DNA of 64,000 bases from Asanoa sp. WMMD1127 (lineage in GTDB: Bacteria > Actinomycetota > Actinomycetes > Mycobacteriales > Micromonosporaceae): assembly GCF_029626225.1 (NCBI RefSeq), contig NZ_JARUBP010000001.1, positions 6,634,001 to 6,698,000 on the forward strand, in the 5' to 3' direction. Shown piece after piece: positions 8,616 to 17,891 of this stretch (its first letter is position 1; the number at the start of each line of letters is the position of its first letter). The notes beneath the pieces are model-generated. The model did not search any database. It was not told the DNA's origin and saw only the letters and a list, made by a program, of their open reading frames with translations. Position numbers and translations under genes: made by a program.

Positions 8616-9209
8616 ATGACCCACCAGGTGCACGCGTTCGAGCCGCCGGAGCGGTTCGTGGCTGGAACCGTGGGACCACCCGGCGAGCGCAGCTTCTTCC
8701 TGCAGGCGCGCGGTGGCGGCCGCGTGGTCAGCGTCGCGCTCGAGAAGGTGCAGGTCGCCCTCCTGGCCGAGAAGCTCGAGGAACTGCTCACCGAGGCGGC
8801 CCGCCGGTTCGGCGTCGACCTCGAGCTGCCGCCCGAGGAGCCGACCACCTCCAGCGACAACGAGCCGCTGGAGAGCCCCGTCGACGAGGAGTTCCGGGTC
8901 GGCACGCTGGGCCTGGCGTTCGACGTCGACACCGCGACCGTGGTGATAGAGGCGATCGCGGCCGGCGAAGGCGAGCTTGACGTCGAGGACGCCGAGGCCG
9001 AGGCCGTCGAGGAAGACGAAGACGACGATGACGAGCCCGACGACGACCTCGACCGGCTCCGCGTGCGGCTGACGCCACAGGCCACCCGCGAGTTCATCAG
9101 CCGCGCCCGGCGTGTGGTGGCCGCCGGCCGCCCGCCCTGCCCGCTCTGTGGCCAGCCGCTCGACCCCCGCGGGCATCTCTGCCCGCGCCACAATGGCTAT
9201 CACCGGTGA
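8616..9209 (+). CDS. DUF3090 family protein
   Basis: 197 residues. The N-terminus (VHAFEPPERFVAGTVG) and RSFFLQARGGGRVVSVALEK are typical of the conserved actinobacterial DUF3090 family. Residues about 120-150 form a very acidic run of Glu and Asp. The C-terminus carries a CPLCG...CPRHNGYHR zinc-ribbon-like motif near 174-196, the family hallmark. Function unknown. Leaderless start: TAGGGT at 8603-8608, seven bases, then ATG. It overlaps the SCO1664-family gene by 17 bp. Confidence 0.9.
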   Translation: MTHQVHAFEPPERFVAGTVGPPGERSFFLQARGGGRVVSVALEKVQVALLAEKLEELLTEAARRFGVDLELPPEEPTTSSDNEPLESPVDEEFRVGTLGLAFDVDTATVVIEAIAAGEGELDVEDAEAEAVEEDEDDDDEPDDDLDRLRVRLTPQATREFISRARRVVAAGRPPCPLCGQPLDPRGHLCPRHNGYHR

Positions 9210-10035
9210 CGGCGCCACGCCGGTGGACGCTCCGACCCGGCTTCCCGAGCCAGACGCACTGACCCTGCTGCGCTCGGGCGAGCTCGAGCTCGAGGGCCGG
9301 CTGGTCGACGCCTCCAACACCACGCTGCGGGCGTTCGTGTCGCTCGACGGGGTCACCGCGCGCTGCGTCTACAAGCCGATCAGCGGCGAGCGGCCGCTGT
9401 GGGACTTCCCCGACGGCACGCTGGCCGGCCGGGAGGTCAGCGCCTACCTGGTGTCGGCGGCCACCGGCTGGGACCTGGTCCCGCCGACGCTGCTGCGCGA
9501 CGAGGGGCCGCTGGGGCCGGGCATGTGCCAGCTCTGGATCGACGAGCCCGAGGGCGCGCAGCCGCTGGTCGACTTCGTGCCGGCCCGGCAGCTGCCGACC
9601 GGCTGGAAGCGGATCGCCTCGGCCCGCGACGAGGACGGCAACCCCTACTCGCTGGCCCACGCCGACGACCCGCGCCTGGCCCGCCTGGCGGTCCTGGACA
9701 TAGTGATCAACAACGCGGACCGCAAGGGCGGCCACGTGCTGATCGGCCCCGACGACCGCGTCTACGGCGTCGACCACGGCGTGACGTTCAACGTCGAGCC
9801 CAAGCTGCGTACGGTGCTCTGGGGCTGGACCGGCGCCGTGCTGCCCGACGAGGCGGTCGACGTGCTGGGGCGACTGACGTCCGAGCTGCGCGGCGCGCTC
9901 GGCACCGCGCTGCGGGCGCACCTGACGGGCCACGAGGTCGGCCGGCTGCGGGGCCGGGTGCGCCGGCTGCTCGAGAACGCGAGCTTCCCGGAGCCGGGCA
10001 CCGACTGGCCGTCGGTGCCCTGGCCTCCGATGTGA
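9193..10035 (+). CDS. SCO1664 family protein (kinase-like fold)
   Basis: 280-residue member of the SCO1664 family, distantly related to PI3/4-kinase-like or HipA-like folds. Visible parts are an Ala/Lys nucleotide-site-like segment (TARCVYKPISGERPLWDFPDGT), an RLAVLDIVINNADRKGGH catalytic-loop-like motif near 156-173 and VYGVDHGVTFN, a D-G-type metal motif. Kinase activity is inference. The ATG at 9193 lies in the end of DUF3090; upstream in-frame starts are rejected because they would overlap its zinc motif. Convergent with mshC. Confidence 0.88.
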   Translation: MAITGDGATPVDAPTRLPEPDALTLLRSGELELEGRLVDASNTTLRAFVSLDGVTARCVYKPISGERPLWDFPDGTLAGREVSAYLVSAATGWDLVPPTLLRDEGPLGPGMCQLWIDEPEGAQPLVDFVPARQLPTGWKRIASARDEDGNPYSLAHADDPRLARLAVLDIVINNADRKGGHVLIGPDDRVYGVDHGVTFNVEPKLRTVLWGWTGAVLPDEAVDVLGRLTSELRGALGTALRAHLTGHEVGRLRGRVRRLLENASFPEPGTDWPSVPWPPM

Positions 10036-10042
10036 CCGGCGC

Positions 10043-11302
10043 CTAGAGCGCGGTCGGCTTGAGGGTGATGCCGAGGAGGGCGTCGACCGTCTTGGCCATG
10101 AGCTTCGGGGCGTCCGGGTCGTCGCCGGCACCGGCGAGGGTGGCGTCGGCCCAGGCGTCGACCAGGGCCAGCGCGCCCGGGGTGTCGAGGTCGTCGGCGA
10201 CGCGGCTGCGTACCCCCGCGAGCAGGTCAGCCCCCGACGGCCCGGCGGTGGCGGCGGCGGCCGCACGCCAGCGGGCCAGCCGGTCCTCGGCGGTCTTGAG
10301 CAGGTCGTCGGTCCAGGTGCGGTCGCCGCGGTAGTGGTCGGCGATCAGACCGAGGCGCAGGGCCATCGGGTCGACATGGTCGGCGCGCAGGCGGGAGACG
10401 AAGACCAGGTTGCCCCGCGACTTCGACATCTTCTCGCCGTCGAGCCCGATCATGCCGGCGTGCACGTAGTGGGCCCCGAACGGCGCCTTGCCCGTCAGCC
10501 GCTCGGCGTGCGCGGCGGAGCACTCGTGGTGCGGGAAGAGCAGGTCGTTGCCGCCGCCCTGCACGTCGATCGTGTCGCCGAGCAGGCCGAGCGCGATCAC
10601 CGCGCACTCGATGTGCCAGCCGGGGCGCCCCGGCCCGAGCGGCCCACCAGGCCAGGCGGGCTCGCCGTCGCGGGCGCCGCGCCAGAGCAGGGGGTCGAGC
10701 GGGTCGCGCTTGCCTTTGCGCTCGGGGTCGCCGCCGCGCTCGGCCGCGAGCACGAGCATCTCGTCGCGGCTGAGGTTGGACTCGTACCCGAAGTTCGGCG
10801 TGGTCGAGATGTCGAAGTAGACGTCGCCGGTGCCGTCGTCGAGCGTGTAGGCCGCGCCGTCGTTGAGCAGCTCGACGACCCGGTCGACGATGGCGGGAAT
10901 CGACTCGACGGCGCCGACGTAATGCGCCGGAGGAATCATCCGGAGGGCTTCCATGTCCTCGCGGAAGAGGGCGGTCTCCCGCATCGCGAGCACGACCCAG
11001 TCCTCGCCGTCGCGCTCGGCCCGCTCGAGGAGCGGATCGTCGATGTCGGTCACGTTCTGGACATATCGGACAGGAACGCCGGCGTCGAGCCAGGCCCGCT
11101 GCACCAGATCGAAGGTGATCATGGTGGCGGCGTGACCGAGGTGGGTGGCGTCGTAGGGGGTGATGCCGCAGACGTACATCGTGGCCCCGGTCTCCCGGTC
11201 CGGGTCCGTGGGATGGGCGCCCTGCCGCGCCGAGTCGAACAACACGAGAGGCTGACCGACACCCGGTAGCCGCGGCACATCGTGCCCGGTCCAAGACTGC
11301 AT
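10043..11302 (-). CDS. mshC: Cysteine--GlcN-Ins ligase, mycothiol synthesis
   Basis: 419 residues. Joins cysteine to GlcN-inositol using ATP, the third stage of mycothiol biosynthesis in actinobacteria. It is a cysteinyl-tRNA-synthetase paralogue without the anticodon domain: zinc ligand C45, HIGH-type motif THLGHA (53-58), zinc ligands near C233 and H258, and KMSKS at 291-295. Length matches MshC rather than CysS. TAGGCT (11314-11309) lies six bases before the ATG, a leaderless start. The preceding plus-strand block converges on it; this neighbourhood is conserved in actinobacteria. Confidence 0.96.
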   Translation of the reverse strand: MQSWTGHDVPRLPGVGQPLVLFDSARQGAHPTDPDRETGATMYVCGITPYDATHLGHAATMITFDLVQRAWLDAGVPVRYVQNVTDIDDPLLERAERDGEDWVVLAMRETALFREDMEALRMIPPAHYVGAVESIPAIVDRVVELLNDGAAYTLDDGTGDVYFDISTTPNFGYESNLSRDEMLVLAAERGGDPERKGKRDPLDPLLWRGARDGEPAWPGGPLGPGRPGWHIECAVIALGLLGDTIDVQGGGNDLLFPHHECSAAHAERLTGKAPFGAHYVHAGMIGLDGEKMSKSRGNLVFVSRLRADHVDPMALRLGLIADHYRGDRTWTDDLLKTAEDRLARWRAAAAATAGPSGADLLAGVRSRVADDLDTPGALALVDAWADATLAGAGDDPDAPKLMAKTVDALLGITLKPTAL

Positions 11303-11931
11303 CCCGCCAGCCTAACCAGCACCCGAACAAGATCAAGCGGAGCTGCGCCGGGCGGGGTCCCGGGTGGCGGAGGTCTCCTCCGGGGGATGGTCGTCCGGAG
11401 CGGACATGCTTCGGCACGTACCCACATGCGAAACCATGTACGGACCCGGAGACCCTGCCTCCCCCGCCCGGGTGGAGGATGGCGCGGCCTGCCGACGGGT
11501 CACGGCGCGCCCGGTGATGACGGTCCGGCCGGGGCCAGAGCGGACCCCGTTGTCGCTGCTCGCGGCGCCCAATCGAACCGGCGCACCTGGCTGACGCTCG
11601 AACCGTGCCCGGCACGAACCTGTCGCCCATCCTGGCGGCACCTGGTCGGCCCGCCTCACTCGGGCTGCCGGCCGCGCACCCGTTGTCGACTGCTCGCGGG
11701 ACGTGGTCCATGCGGCTCCTGGCTGCAAAGCCGCCGGCCTCCCCGGCCCACGGCCGCGAAGGGCTCCGCGGTTGATCAAGACGGGTTTCGATCTTGCTCC
11801 AGGTTGGATTCGGCCGCTGAGGGGTGGTTGTCCGGTTTCGGCTGGCGGGTCGGGCTGGGCCGTTGGCGGGTGGCCAGCTGGTTGGGGGAAGGGCTGGTGC
11901 CGGCCCACGGAGAGTGGGCAGGATAGGTGCC
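11303..11931. other. 629-bp region without a recognised gene
   Basis: Open frames exist on both strands, but none has family-like sequence, a good start or a protein-like composition. A weak hairpin, CAAGA with TCTTG, lies near 11777-11797. The region includes the mshC promoter at its left end and the DUF5703 leader at its right end. Nothing else was recognised. Confidence 0.5.
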
Positions 11932-12123
11932 ATGGACTACGAATACGCGCCCCTGCGGTTACCACCGAATGTCGACCGGTCGACCGCGGAGGCGCAGCTC
12001 GCGATCCAGGCGGAGTTCTCCGGCTGGGAGCTGGCCCGGGTGCGTTTGTTCCGGGACGGCACGCGGCAGGTCATGCTGCGGCGCCGCCTCGTCAACAAGA
12101 CGCAGCCGGGCCTTAGCTATTAG
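11932..12123 (+). CDS. DUF5703 family small protein
   Basis: 63 residues beginning MDYEYAPLRLPP, with FSGWELARVRLFRDGTR in the middle; this matches the small actinobacterial DUF5703 family usually found beside an M20 peptidase, as here. Function unknown. Start at ATG 11932 with a weak AGGA nine bases upstream; the open frame upstream is low-complexity Gly/Arg and not family-like. Confidence 0.8.
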   Translation: MDYEYAPLRLPPNVDRSTAEAQLAIQAEFSGWELARVRLFRDGTRQVMLRRRLVNKTQPGLSY

Positions 12124-12359
12124 CGGACCGGTCCGCCGGCCCCACCCGGCCGGCCCTGGGTGCGCCTAGCGAGCCAGGAGCAAGACCCACCGGACGGCGG
12201 CGTCCACCAGCCGCCCGGCGATAACGCGCCGCCCGCCCATCGCGGATTGCGACCGCAGCACCGGAGAGCAGCGGCTGGCCAGGTGATCAGGCTTTCGGGC
12301 ACGTGAAAGCAGCGACCCCCGCTCCGCAGGGAGCAGGGGTCGCAGCGACTTTCGAATCG
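12124..12359. other. Intergenic region between DUF5703 and acidic-protein genes
   Basis: 236 bp between convergent genes. Apart from the hairpin at 12312-12343 nothing was recognised. Confidence 0.6.
12312..12343. terminator. Hairpin terminator
   Basis: GCGACCCC pairs with GGGGTCGC, extended by GCTCC with GGAGC. It lies 17 bp beyond the stop of the minus-strand acidic protein gene and serves convergent genes. Confidence 0.7.
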
Positions 12360-13073
12360 TCAGGCGTTGCGCGGGCCGTCTTCGTCCTTGTCGTCGTCTT
12401 CCTCGGCGTCCTCCGGCAGGGTGCCGTCGAGGTCGAGGTCGCCCGGCAGGAACGGGTGTTCGTCGAGGCGGCCCACCAGACGGTCCTGGCCGCTGTGGCT
12501 GAACGGGCCCGCGGCGTCGTGTTCCTCGTAGACCTCCAGGTCAAGCGCCGCCGTCACCTCGCTGACCATGACGACCCCGTCCAGCGGCTCGAGCTCCGGC
12601 ACGTCGAGCGCGCTCAACGAACCGTCACCCGCCTGGAGGAGCTCCAGGACCGCCTCGCCGACCGTTTCGACCGGGCCGCCGGCCTCTTCCGGCCCTACCT
12701 CCGAGCGGGCCTCCTCGGCCCGGCGGACCAGGGCCACCACGCTCGGCACGCGGTAGTCGCGGCGCTGGCGGACCGAGATCACGTGCGGGTGGGCGTCGCG
12801 GGCCTCGTCGCCCTCCGCCAGGGTGGCGGCGCCCAGCTGGCCCTCGATCTCGTCCGGGTCGATCGACTCGACGTCCCAGGGCGTGACCTCGCCGAAGGCG
12901 TCGAGCAGCAGCTCGTCGTAGTGGTAGGACGCGTTGTTGAGCGCCACATATGCCTGCCAGACGTCGTCGTCGTCGACGCGGCCCTCGGCGGCCTTCACCG
13001 CGGTCAGGTGGGCGCGCGCGGCGGCGATGACCTCCTCCAGGGCGGCGTCGAGCGAAGCGTGGTCGTCGGTCAT
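12360..13073 (-). CDS. Conserved acidic actinobacterial protein of unknown function
   Basis: About 237 residues, strongly acidic, with no transmembrane segment. The N-terminal half is helical (SLDAALEEVIAAARAHLTAV; AYVALNNASYHYDELLLDAFG), followed by TPWDVESID and a Glu/Asp-rich tail. It resembles a conserved hypothetical family of Micromonosporaceae and relatives; no catalytic motif is visible. The ATG at 13073 is preferred over a TTG two codons upstream. It lies 24 bp downstream of the M20 peptidase gene and may share its transcript. Confidence 0.75.
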   Translation of the reverse strand: MTDDHASLDAALEEVIAAARAHLTAVKAAEGRVDDDDVWQAYVALNNASYHYDELLLDAFGEVTPWDVESIDPDEIEGQLGAATLAEGDEARDAHPHVISVRQRRDYRVPSVVALVRRAEEARSEVGPEEAGGPVETVGEAVLELLQAGDGSLSALDVPELEPLDGVVMVSEVTAALDLEVYEEHDAAGPFSHSGQDRLVGRLDEHPFLPGDLDLDGTLPEDAEEDDDKDEDGPRNA

Positions 13074-13097
13074 GGTCAAACCATCCCTAGAGAGAAG

Positions 13098-14423
13098 TCA
13101 GCAGGTACGCAGGAAGCGGTCGAGCACCCGCGCGCCGAAGCGTAGGCCCTCGACCGGCACCCGCTCGTCGATGCCGTGGAAAAGGTTGGCGAAGTTCAGG
13201 TCCGGTGGGAGCCGCAGCGGCGCGAAGCCGAAGCACCGGATGCCCAGTCGCTGCCACGCCTTGGCGTCGGTGCCGCCGGAGAGCATGTAGGGCACGGCCC
13301 GAGCGCCCGGGTCGAAAGCCCGCAGCGCCGCGGACATCGCCTCGACCAGGGCGCCGTCGAAGGTGGTCTCGACGGCCGGCTGGCGCTGCACGTGGGCGAT
13401 CTCGATGTCGGGGCCGAGGATCTCCCGCAGCTCGGCGAGGAACGACTCGGACTGGCCCGGCAGCGTACGACAGTCGATCGTGGCCGTGGCCCGGCTGGGC
13501 ACCACGTTTTCCTTGTAGCCGGCGTCGAGCCGGGTCGGGTTGGCCGTGTTGCGCACCGTGGCGCCGACGAACCCGGCGATCGGCCCGAGCTTGGCGATCG
13601 TCGCCTCGGGATCGGCGGGGTCGAACTCGATCCCCAGCAGCGCCGACACCTCGGCCAGGAAGGTGCGCGCCGTGTCGGTGAGGACCAGCGGGAACCGGTG
13701 CCGCCCGACCCGGGCCACCGCCTCGGCCAGCGCCGTGATCGCGTTGTCGTCGTGGATCATCGAGCCGTGCCCGGGCCGGCCGTGCGCCGTGACCCGCAGC
13801 CACTGGATGCCTTTCTCGGCCGTCTCGATCAGGTAGAGCCGCAGGTCCTCGGAGACCGTGAACGAGAAACCGCCGACCTCGCCGATCGCCTCGGTGCAGC
13901 CCTCGAGCAGGTCGGCGTGGTTGTCGACGAGGAAGTGGGCGCCGTAGTCGCCGCCGGCCTCCTCGTCGGCGGTGAACGCGAGCACGAGGTCGCGCGGCGG
14001 GCGCACGCCGGTGCGCTGCCAGTCGCGGATCACCGCGAGCACCATCGCGTCGAAGTCCTTCATGTCGACCGCGCCGCGGCCCCACAGGTAGCCGTCGCGG
14101 ATCTCACCCCCGAACGGGTCGACGGACCACTCCCCCGGGTCGGCCGGCACCACGTCGAGGTGGCCGTGGACCAGCAACGCACCGCGGGACGGGTCGGTGC
14201 CCGGGATGCGCGCGATCAGGCTCGCCCGGCCCGGCGCCGACTCGCGGATCTCGCTGTCGACACCCACCTCGGCCAGCTTCTCCGCGACGTATTCGGCGGC
14301 CACCCGCTCGCCGGCCGAGGTCGCGTTGTCGCCGGTGTTGGTCGTGTCGATCCGGATCAGGTCACGGCACAGGTCGACGACCTCGTCGGCGCTGGCGGGG
14401 CTGGAGGGGCCGGGGCTGGTCAT
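13098..14423 (-). CDS. M20/M25/M40 family metallopeptidase
   Basis: 441-residue cytoplasmic di-zinc hydrolase (ArgE/DapE/carboxypeptidase G2 family) acting on peptides or N-acyl amino acids. Metal and catalytic motifs: HGHLDVVPAD (about 88-97), WGRGAVDMKDF, and the general base in TADEEAGGDYGAHFLV; a dimerisation domain insert occupies about 190-300, and a late His is in FHGIDERV. The ATG at 14423 follows AAGAAAGAG; the frame runs further upstream but without family sequence. Its exact substrate is unknown. Confidence 0.9.
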   Translation of the reverse strand: MTSPGPSSPASADEVVDLCRDLIRIDTTNTGDNATSAGERVAAEYVAEKLAEVGVDSEIRESAPGRASLIARIPGTDPSRGALLVHGHLDVVPADPGEWSVDPFGGEIRDGYLWGRGAVDMKDFDAMVLAVIRDWQRTGVRPPRDLVLAFTADEEAGGDYGAHFLVDNHADLLEGCTEAIGEVGGFSFTVSEDLRLYLIETAEKGIQWLRVTAHGRPGHGSMIHDDNAITALAEAVARVGRHRFPLVLTDTARTFLAEVSALLGIEFDPADPEATIAKLGPIAGFVGATVRNTANPTRLDAGYKENVVPSRATATIDCRTLPGQSESFLAELREILGPDIEIAHVQRQPAVETTFDGALVEAMSAALRAFDPGARAVPYMLSGGTDAKAWQRLGIRCFGFAPLRLPPDLNFANLFHGIDERVPVEGLRFGARVLDRFLRTC

Positions 14424-14485
14424 GCGCTCTTTCTTACCAGCAGACCCGACACGGAGCCCGACCGGGCGCGCACCCCTGTGGATAA

Positions 14486-15733
14486 CTACAGCGCGTCGGC
14501 CCGGGCGGTGAACAACGACCGTTCCGCGTCGTTCCGCGTCAGCGACGCCGCCCGCAGAAAGCACGAACGCGCCTCGGCGGCGCGGCCGAGGCGGGCCAGC
14601 AGGTCACCGCGGACCGCCGGCAACTGTGGATAGTCCCGCAGCGACTTCTCCCCCGCAACCGCGTCGACCACGGCCAGCCCCCGCAGAGGATCACCGGCCA
14701 GCCCGTACGCGACGGCCTGGTTGACCCGCAGCACCGGCGACGGTCGCAGGTGGAACAGCACCTCGTAGAGCGCCGCGACCCGTTCCCAGTCGGTGGAGTC
14801 GTGGGACCGCGCCCGCGCGTGACACGCCGCGATCTCCGCCTCGACCGTGTAGACACCGCCGCCCAGGGACCCCGCCAACGACAGCGCCGCCAGCCCGCGC
14901 CGGATCAACAACCGGTCCCACCGCCGGCGGTCCTGGTCGGGCAGCAGCACCGGCGAACCGTCGTCAGCCACCCGGGCGGGCAACCGCGACGCCTGCAGCT
15001 CCATCAGGGCGGCCAGCCCGTGCACCTCCGGCTCACGCGGCAGCAACCCCTGCAACAGCCGACCCAGCCGCAACGCCTCGGAGGCCAGCTCGGGCCGCGC
15101 CCAGGACGGTCCACCCGTCGCCGCGTACCCCTCGTTGAAGATCAAGTAGACCGTGGCCAGGACGGACGCGACCCGCGGGCCCAGCTCGGCAGCCGGCGGC
15201 AAGCCGAAGGAGACGCCGGCCAGGGACTTCTTCGCCCGGGTCAGCCGGGCCGCCATGGTGGCCTCGGAGACCAGGAAGCCCCGGGCGATCTCCGCGGTCG
15301 TCAACCCGCCCAGCAGGCGCAGGGTCAGCCCCACCCGCGACTCGGCCGGCAACGAGGGATGGCAGACCGTGAAGATCAGCCGCAGCAGGTCGTCGCCGAT
15401 CCGGCCCTCGTCGAGCACCGCGTCGTACCCGCCGTCGTCGATCTCGGAAACGTCCGACGCGACCAGTCGCAGCTTCCCCGCGTAGTTCTGCCGGCGGCGG
15501 ATCTGGTCGATCGCCCGGCGCCGCGCGACGGCGAGCAACCACGGACCCGGATCATCGGGTACGCCGTCCCGCGGCCACTGCTCCAGCGCCACCACCAGGG
15601 CGTCCTGGGCGATCTCCTCCGCGAGCGAGACATCGCCGGTGAGCCGGGCGACCACCGCCACGATCCGGGCGGCCTCGATCCGCCACACCGACTCGACGGT
15701 GCGGCGCACAACGGCAGGATCGACGGCCCCCAT
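14486..15733 (-). CDS. ECF42-type RNA polymerase sigma factor with DUF6596/TPR tail
   Basis: 415 residues. Region sigma2 (about 15-85: ARLTGDVSLAEEIAQDAL, PWLLAVARRRAIDQIRR) and sigma4 (about 125-180: LRLLGGLTTAEIARGFLVSE) are followed by a 230-residue C-terminal extension with the IFNEGYAATGG motif of DUF6596 and TPR-like repeats. This layout and the upstream YCII (DGPF) gene are characteristic of ECF group 42. These have no classical anti-sigma factor; the tail is thought to regulate. The ATG at 15733 has AGGA before it; a GTG six codons upstream lacks an RBS. Confidence 0.92.
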   Translation of the reverse strand: MGAVDPAVVRRTVESVWRIEAARIVAVVARLTGDVSLAEEIAQDALVVALEQWPRDGVPDDPGPWLLAVARRRAIDQIRRRQNYAGKLRLVASDVSEIDDGGYDAVLDEGRIGDDLLRLIFTVCHPSLPAESRVGLTLRLLGGLTTAEIARGFLVSEATMAARLTRAKKSLAGVSFGLPPAAELGPRVASVLATVYLIFNEGYAATGGPSWARPELASEALRLGRLLQGLLPREPEVHGLAALMELQASRLPARVADDGSPVLLPDQDRRRWDRLLIRRGLAALSLAGSLGGGVYTVEAEIAACHARARSHDSTDWERVAALYEVLFHLRPSPVLRVNQAVAYGLAGDPLRGLAVVDAVAGEKSLRDYPQLPAVRGDLLARLGRAAEARSCFLRAASLTRNDAERSLFTARADAL

Positions 15734-15760
15734 CACCGCCGATCCTGCCACGTCGGTCGA

Positions 15761-16132
15761 TCACGCCGGCGGCGCGAAGTCCTCCGGACCCATCACCTTG
15801 AGCACGCGGGACTCGCCCTCCCAGCCGGGCCACAGGTCCCGGTGGGCCCGCATGAAGCGCGACGTCCACTCGACGGCCTCGGCCTTGTCGCGCACGTCGT
15901 ACACGGCGTAGCTGATCACTTCCTTCGCCTCGGCGAACGGCCCGTCGGTGACGGCGAGCTCGCCGCCGGAGACCCCGACCCGGGCGCCGAACGCGCTCGG
16001 CGAGAGTCCGGCCTGGTCGACCAGGACACCGGCATTGGTGGCGTCCTCGCCGAGCTTCATGATCGCCTCCATCAGCTCCGGCGGCGGCGGGGTGTCGGGG
16101 TAGGTGGCGGTGAGCAGAACGATGTAGCGCAT
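15761..16132 (-). CDS. YCII-related (DGPF) protein of ECF42 operon
   Basis: 123 residues, YCII/DGPF family: MRYIVLLTATYPDTPPP at the start and the eponymous VTDGPFAEAKEVISYAVYDV at about 61-80. These small alpha/beta barrels typically precede ECF42 sigma factors and may be their regulated product or partner; the reaction is unknown. GGAGGC before the ATG. It is 12 bp downstream of the DUF998 gene and 27 bp upstream of the sigma gene, so the three form one operon. Confidence 0.9.
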   Translation of the reverse strand: MRYIVLLTATYPDTPPPPELMEAIMKLGEDATNAGVLVDQAGLSPSAFGARVGVSGGELAVTDGPFAEAKEVISYAVYDVRDKAEAVEWTSRFMRAHRDLWPGWEGESRVLKVMGPEDFAPPA

Positions 16133-16144
16133 GGCGATGCCTCC

Positions 16145-16762
16145 TCAGGCGACGGAACGGTAGAGACGGACGGAGACGGCGGCCAGCCAGGCGGAGACGG
16201 CCAGCACACCGGCGGTGAAGGTCAAGATTCCCCAGGGCGCGCCGCCGCTGGCGTTCATGGCCAGGAACGACCCGACGAAGAACACCCCGACCAGGCGGGA
16301 CAGCAGCGGCATGCCGACCGGGCGGGCGAGCAGGAAGCAGGCGATCGCGAGCCCGACGAACCCCACCCCGGCCGCGCCCAGGTGCACCAGGCCGTGCCAG
16401 CTCACCGTGTCGCCGGCCGAGCCGGCCGGGAAGCCGGCCCCAGGGTCGGCCCGGAACAGCCCGGCCACGATCATCCCCACACCGTAGATTCCCAGCGGCA
16501 CGGCGCCGCGCCCGACGGCCCGCCGCACACCGACGGCCGCGGCCACCACCATCAGCCCGGAGAGGATCAGGTTCGTCGTCTGGATCCAGCCGAGCGAGCC
16601 GTTCTGCAGCATGCTCCACGCGTGCCGGGTCGGATCGAAACCGTCCCGGGTGTACGCCTGGGCCAGCGAGACGGTGACGTACAGCGGTCCGGCCAGCACG
16701 CCGTACCCCAGCAGGCTCCTGGTCACCCGGTCCTCGAGCGCGGGCGTAGCGCAAACAGTCAT
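16145..16762 (-). CDS. DUF998 membrane protein
   Basis: 205 residues with about six hydrophobic helices, DUF998 family. Recognisable parts are GYGVLAGPLYVTVSLAQAYT, FDPTRHAWSMLQNGSLGWIQ and the WHGLVHLGAAGVGFVGLAIA helix. It is the first gene of the ECF42 operon. Transport or sensing has not been shown for this family. AAGGAG lies seven bases before the ATG at 16762; the longer frame to 16834 lacks an RBS. Confidence 0.87.
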   Translation of the reverse strand: MTVCATPALEDRVTRSLLGYGVLAGPLYVTVSLAQAYTRDGFDPTRHAWSMLQNGSLGWIQTTNLILSGLMVVAAAVGVRRAVGRGAVPLGIYGVGMIVAGLFRADPGAGFPAGSAGDTVSWHGLVHLGAAGVGFVGLAIACFLLARPVGMPLLSRLVGVFFVGSFLAMNASGGAPWGILTFTAGVLAVSAWLAAVSVRLYRSVA

Positions 16763-16905
16763 GTCGATCTCCTTAAGGTCCCGTTTCGGGTCTGTCACCC
16801 CTAGCTCGAACGGGGTCCGCCGGATTCGACACATGGTCGGAGATTTTCTGAAAGACAGATATCAAGGTCTTCCGATGAATCGCCCCGGAGTCCTACCGTC
16901 ACGCT

Positions 16906-17886
16906 ATGAACCTGGAGCTGCGGCACCTGAGGGTGGTCACCGCCATCGCGGAGACCGGCAGCGTGACCAAGGCCGCCTCCATGCTCGGGCTCGCCCAGCC
17001 GGCGCTCACGGCCCAGCTCCAACGGATCGAGCGCGCCCTCGGCGGCCCCTTGTTCGAGCGTGACCGGCGCGGCGCCCGGCCGACCGCGCTCGGTGAGTTG
17101 GTGCTCGACCGGGCCCGGGTGCTGCTGCCGGCGATGAAGGGCCTCCAGGACGAGGCGGCCCGGATGGCCGGCGGCGACGCGCTGAGCCGCTACCGCCTGG
17201 GCGGGGTCAACAGCCCGTTGCTCGGCCGGCTCGTGCTGCGACTGACCGCCGACCAGCCCACGGCGCAGATCAGCACGTACGCGAGCTGGTCCGTCGACGA
17301 GCTGGCCCGGATGGTGCTGTCCGGCCGTCTCGACTACGCGCTCTGCGGGGTCTGCGGCGACGCCGTGCCCAGCGCCGAGCTCGGGCTGGCCTGGCGGGTG
17401 GTGGCCAACGACCCGGTCTGGCTGCTGCTGCCCGAGGACCACCCGCAGGCGGCCCGCGACGAGATCGACATGGCCGACCTGGCCGAGGAGCGCTGGGTGG
17501 CCGCGCCCGGCGACGGCTGCTTCGCCGACTGCTTCGCCGCCACCTGCGCCCGCTCCGGGTTCACGCCGAAGAAGGTCTACGAGACCGACCTCAAGGGCAG
17601 CATCGACCTGGTCGAGGCCGGCGAGGCGATCGCGCTCTGCCAGGCCACGTTCCGCCCGGTGCCGGGGCTGGTCGCCCGGCCGATCAAGGGCGCGCCGCTG
17701 CGCTGGCGGCTGCTGCTCGGCTGGCACGCCGAGGCGCAGGCCGCCGCGTTCGCCGACGTGATGGTCAAGCACACCGCCGGGGCGTACGCGGACATCATCG
17801 ACCGCAACGCCGCCTACAAGAGCTGGCTGCGCACCCACCCCGGCTTCGGCGCCCAGGTCAACACGGAGTTCGAGCCGGCGGTATGA
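16906..17886 (+). CDS. LysR family transcriptional regulator
   Basis: 326 residues. The N-terminal HTH (LRHLRVVTAIAETGSVTKAA, LGLAQPALTAQLQRIERALGG) is followed by a periplasmic-binding-like effector domain (about 95-300). The MNLELRHLR start is typical. TACCGT (16894-16899) lies six bases before the ATG, a leaderless signature. It is divergent from the DUF998-YCII-ECF operon across 143 bp and may control it, and lies 80 bp upstream of the secreted protease gene. Effector unknown. Confidence 0.92.
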   Translation: MNLELRHLRVVTAIAETGSVTKAASMLGLAQPALTAQLQRIERALGGPLFERDRRGARPTALGELVLDRARVLLPAMKGLQDEAARMAGGDALSRYRLGGVNSPLLGRLVLRLTADQPTAQISTYASWSVDELARMVLSGRLDYALCGVCGDAVPSAELGLAWRVVANDPVWLLLPEDHPQAARDEIDMADLAEERWVAAPGDGCFADCFAATCARSGFTPKKVYETDLKGSIDLVEAGEAIALCQATFRPVPGLVARPIKGAPLRWRLLLGWHAEAQAAAFADVMVKHTAGAYADIIDRNAAYKSWLRTHPGFGAQVNTEFEPAV

Positions 17887-17891
17887 GCCAG

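Noticed and set aside
11703-12116. Plus-strand frame of 137 codons in the gap before DUF5703
   Set aside because: It overlaps the DUF5703 gene in another frame and lacks any recognisable sequence or start signal.
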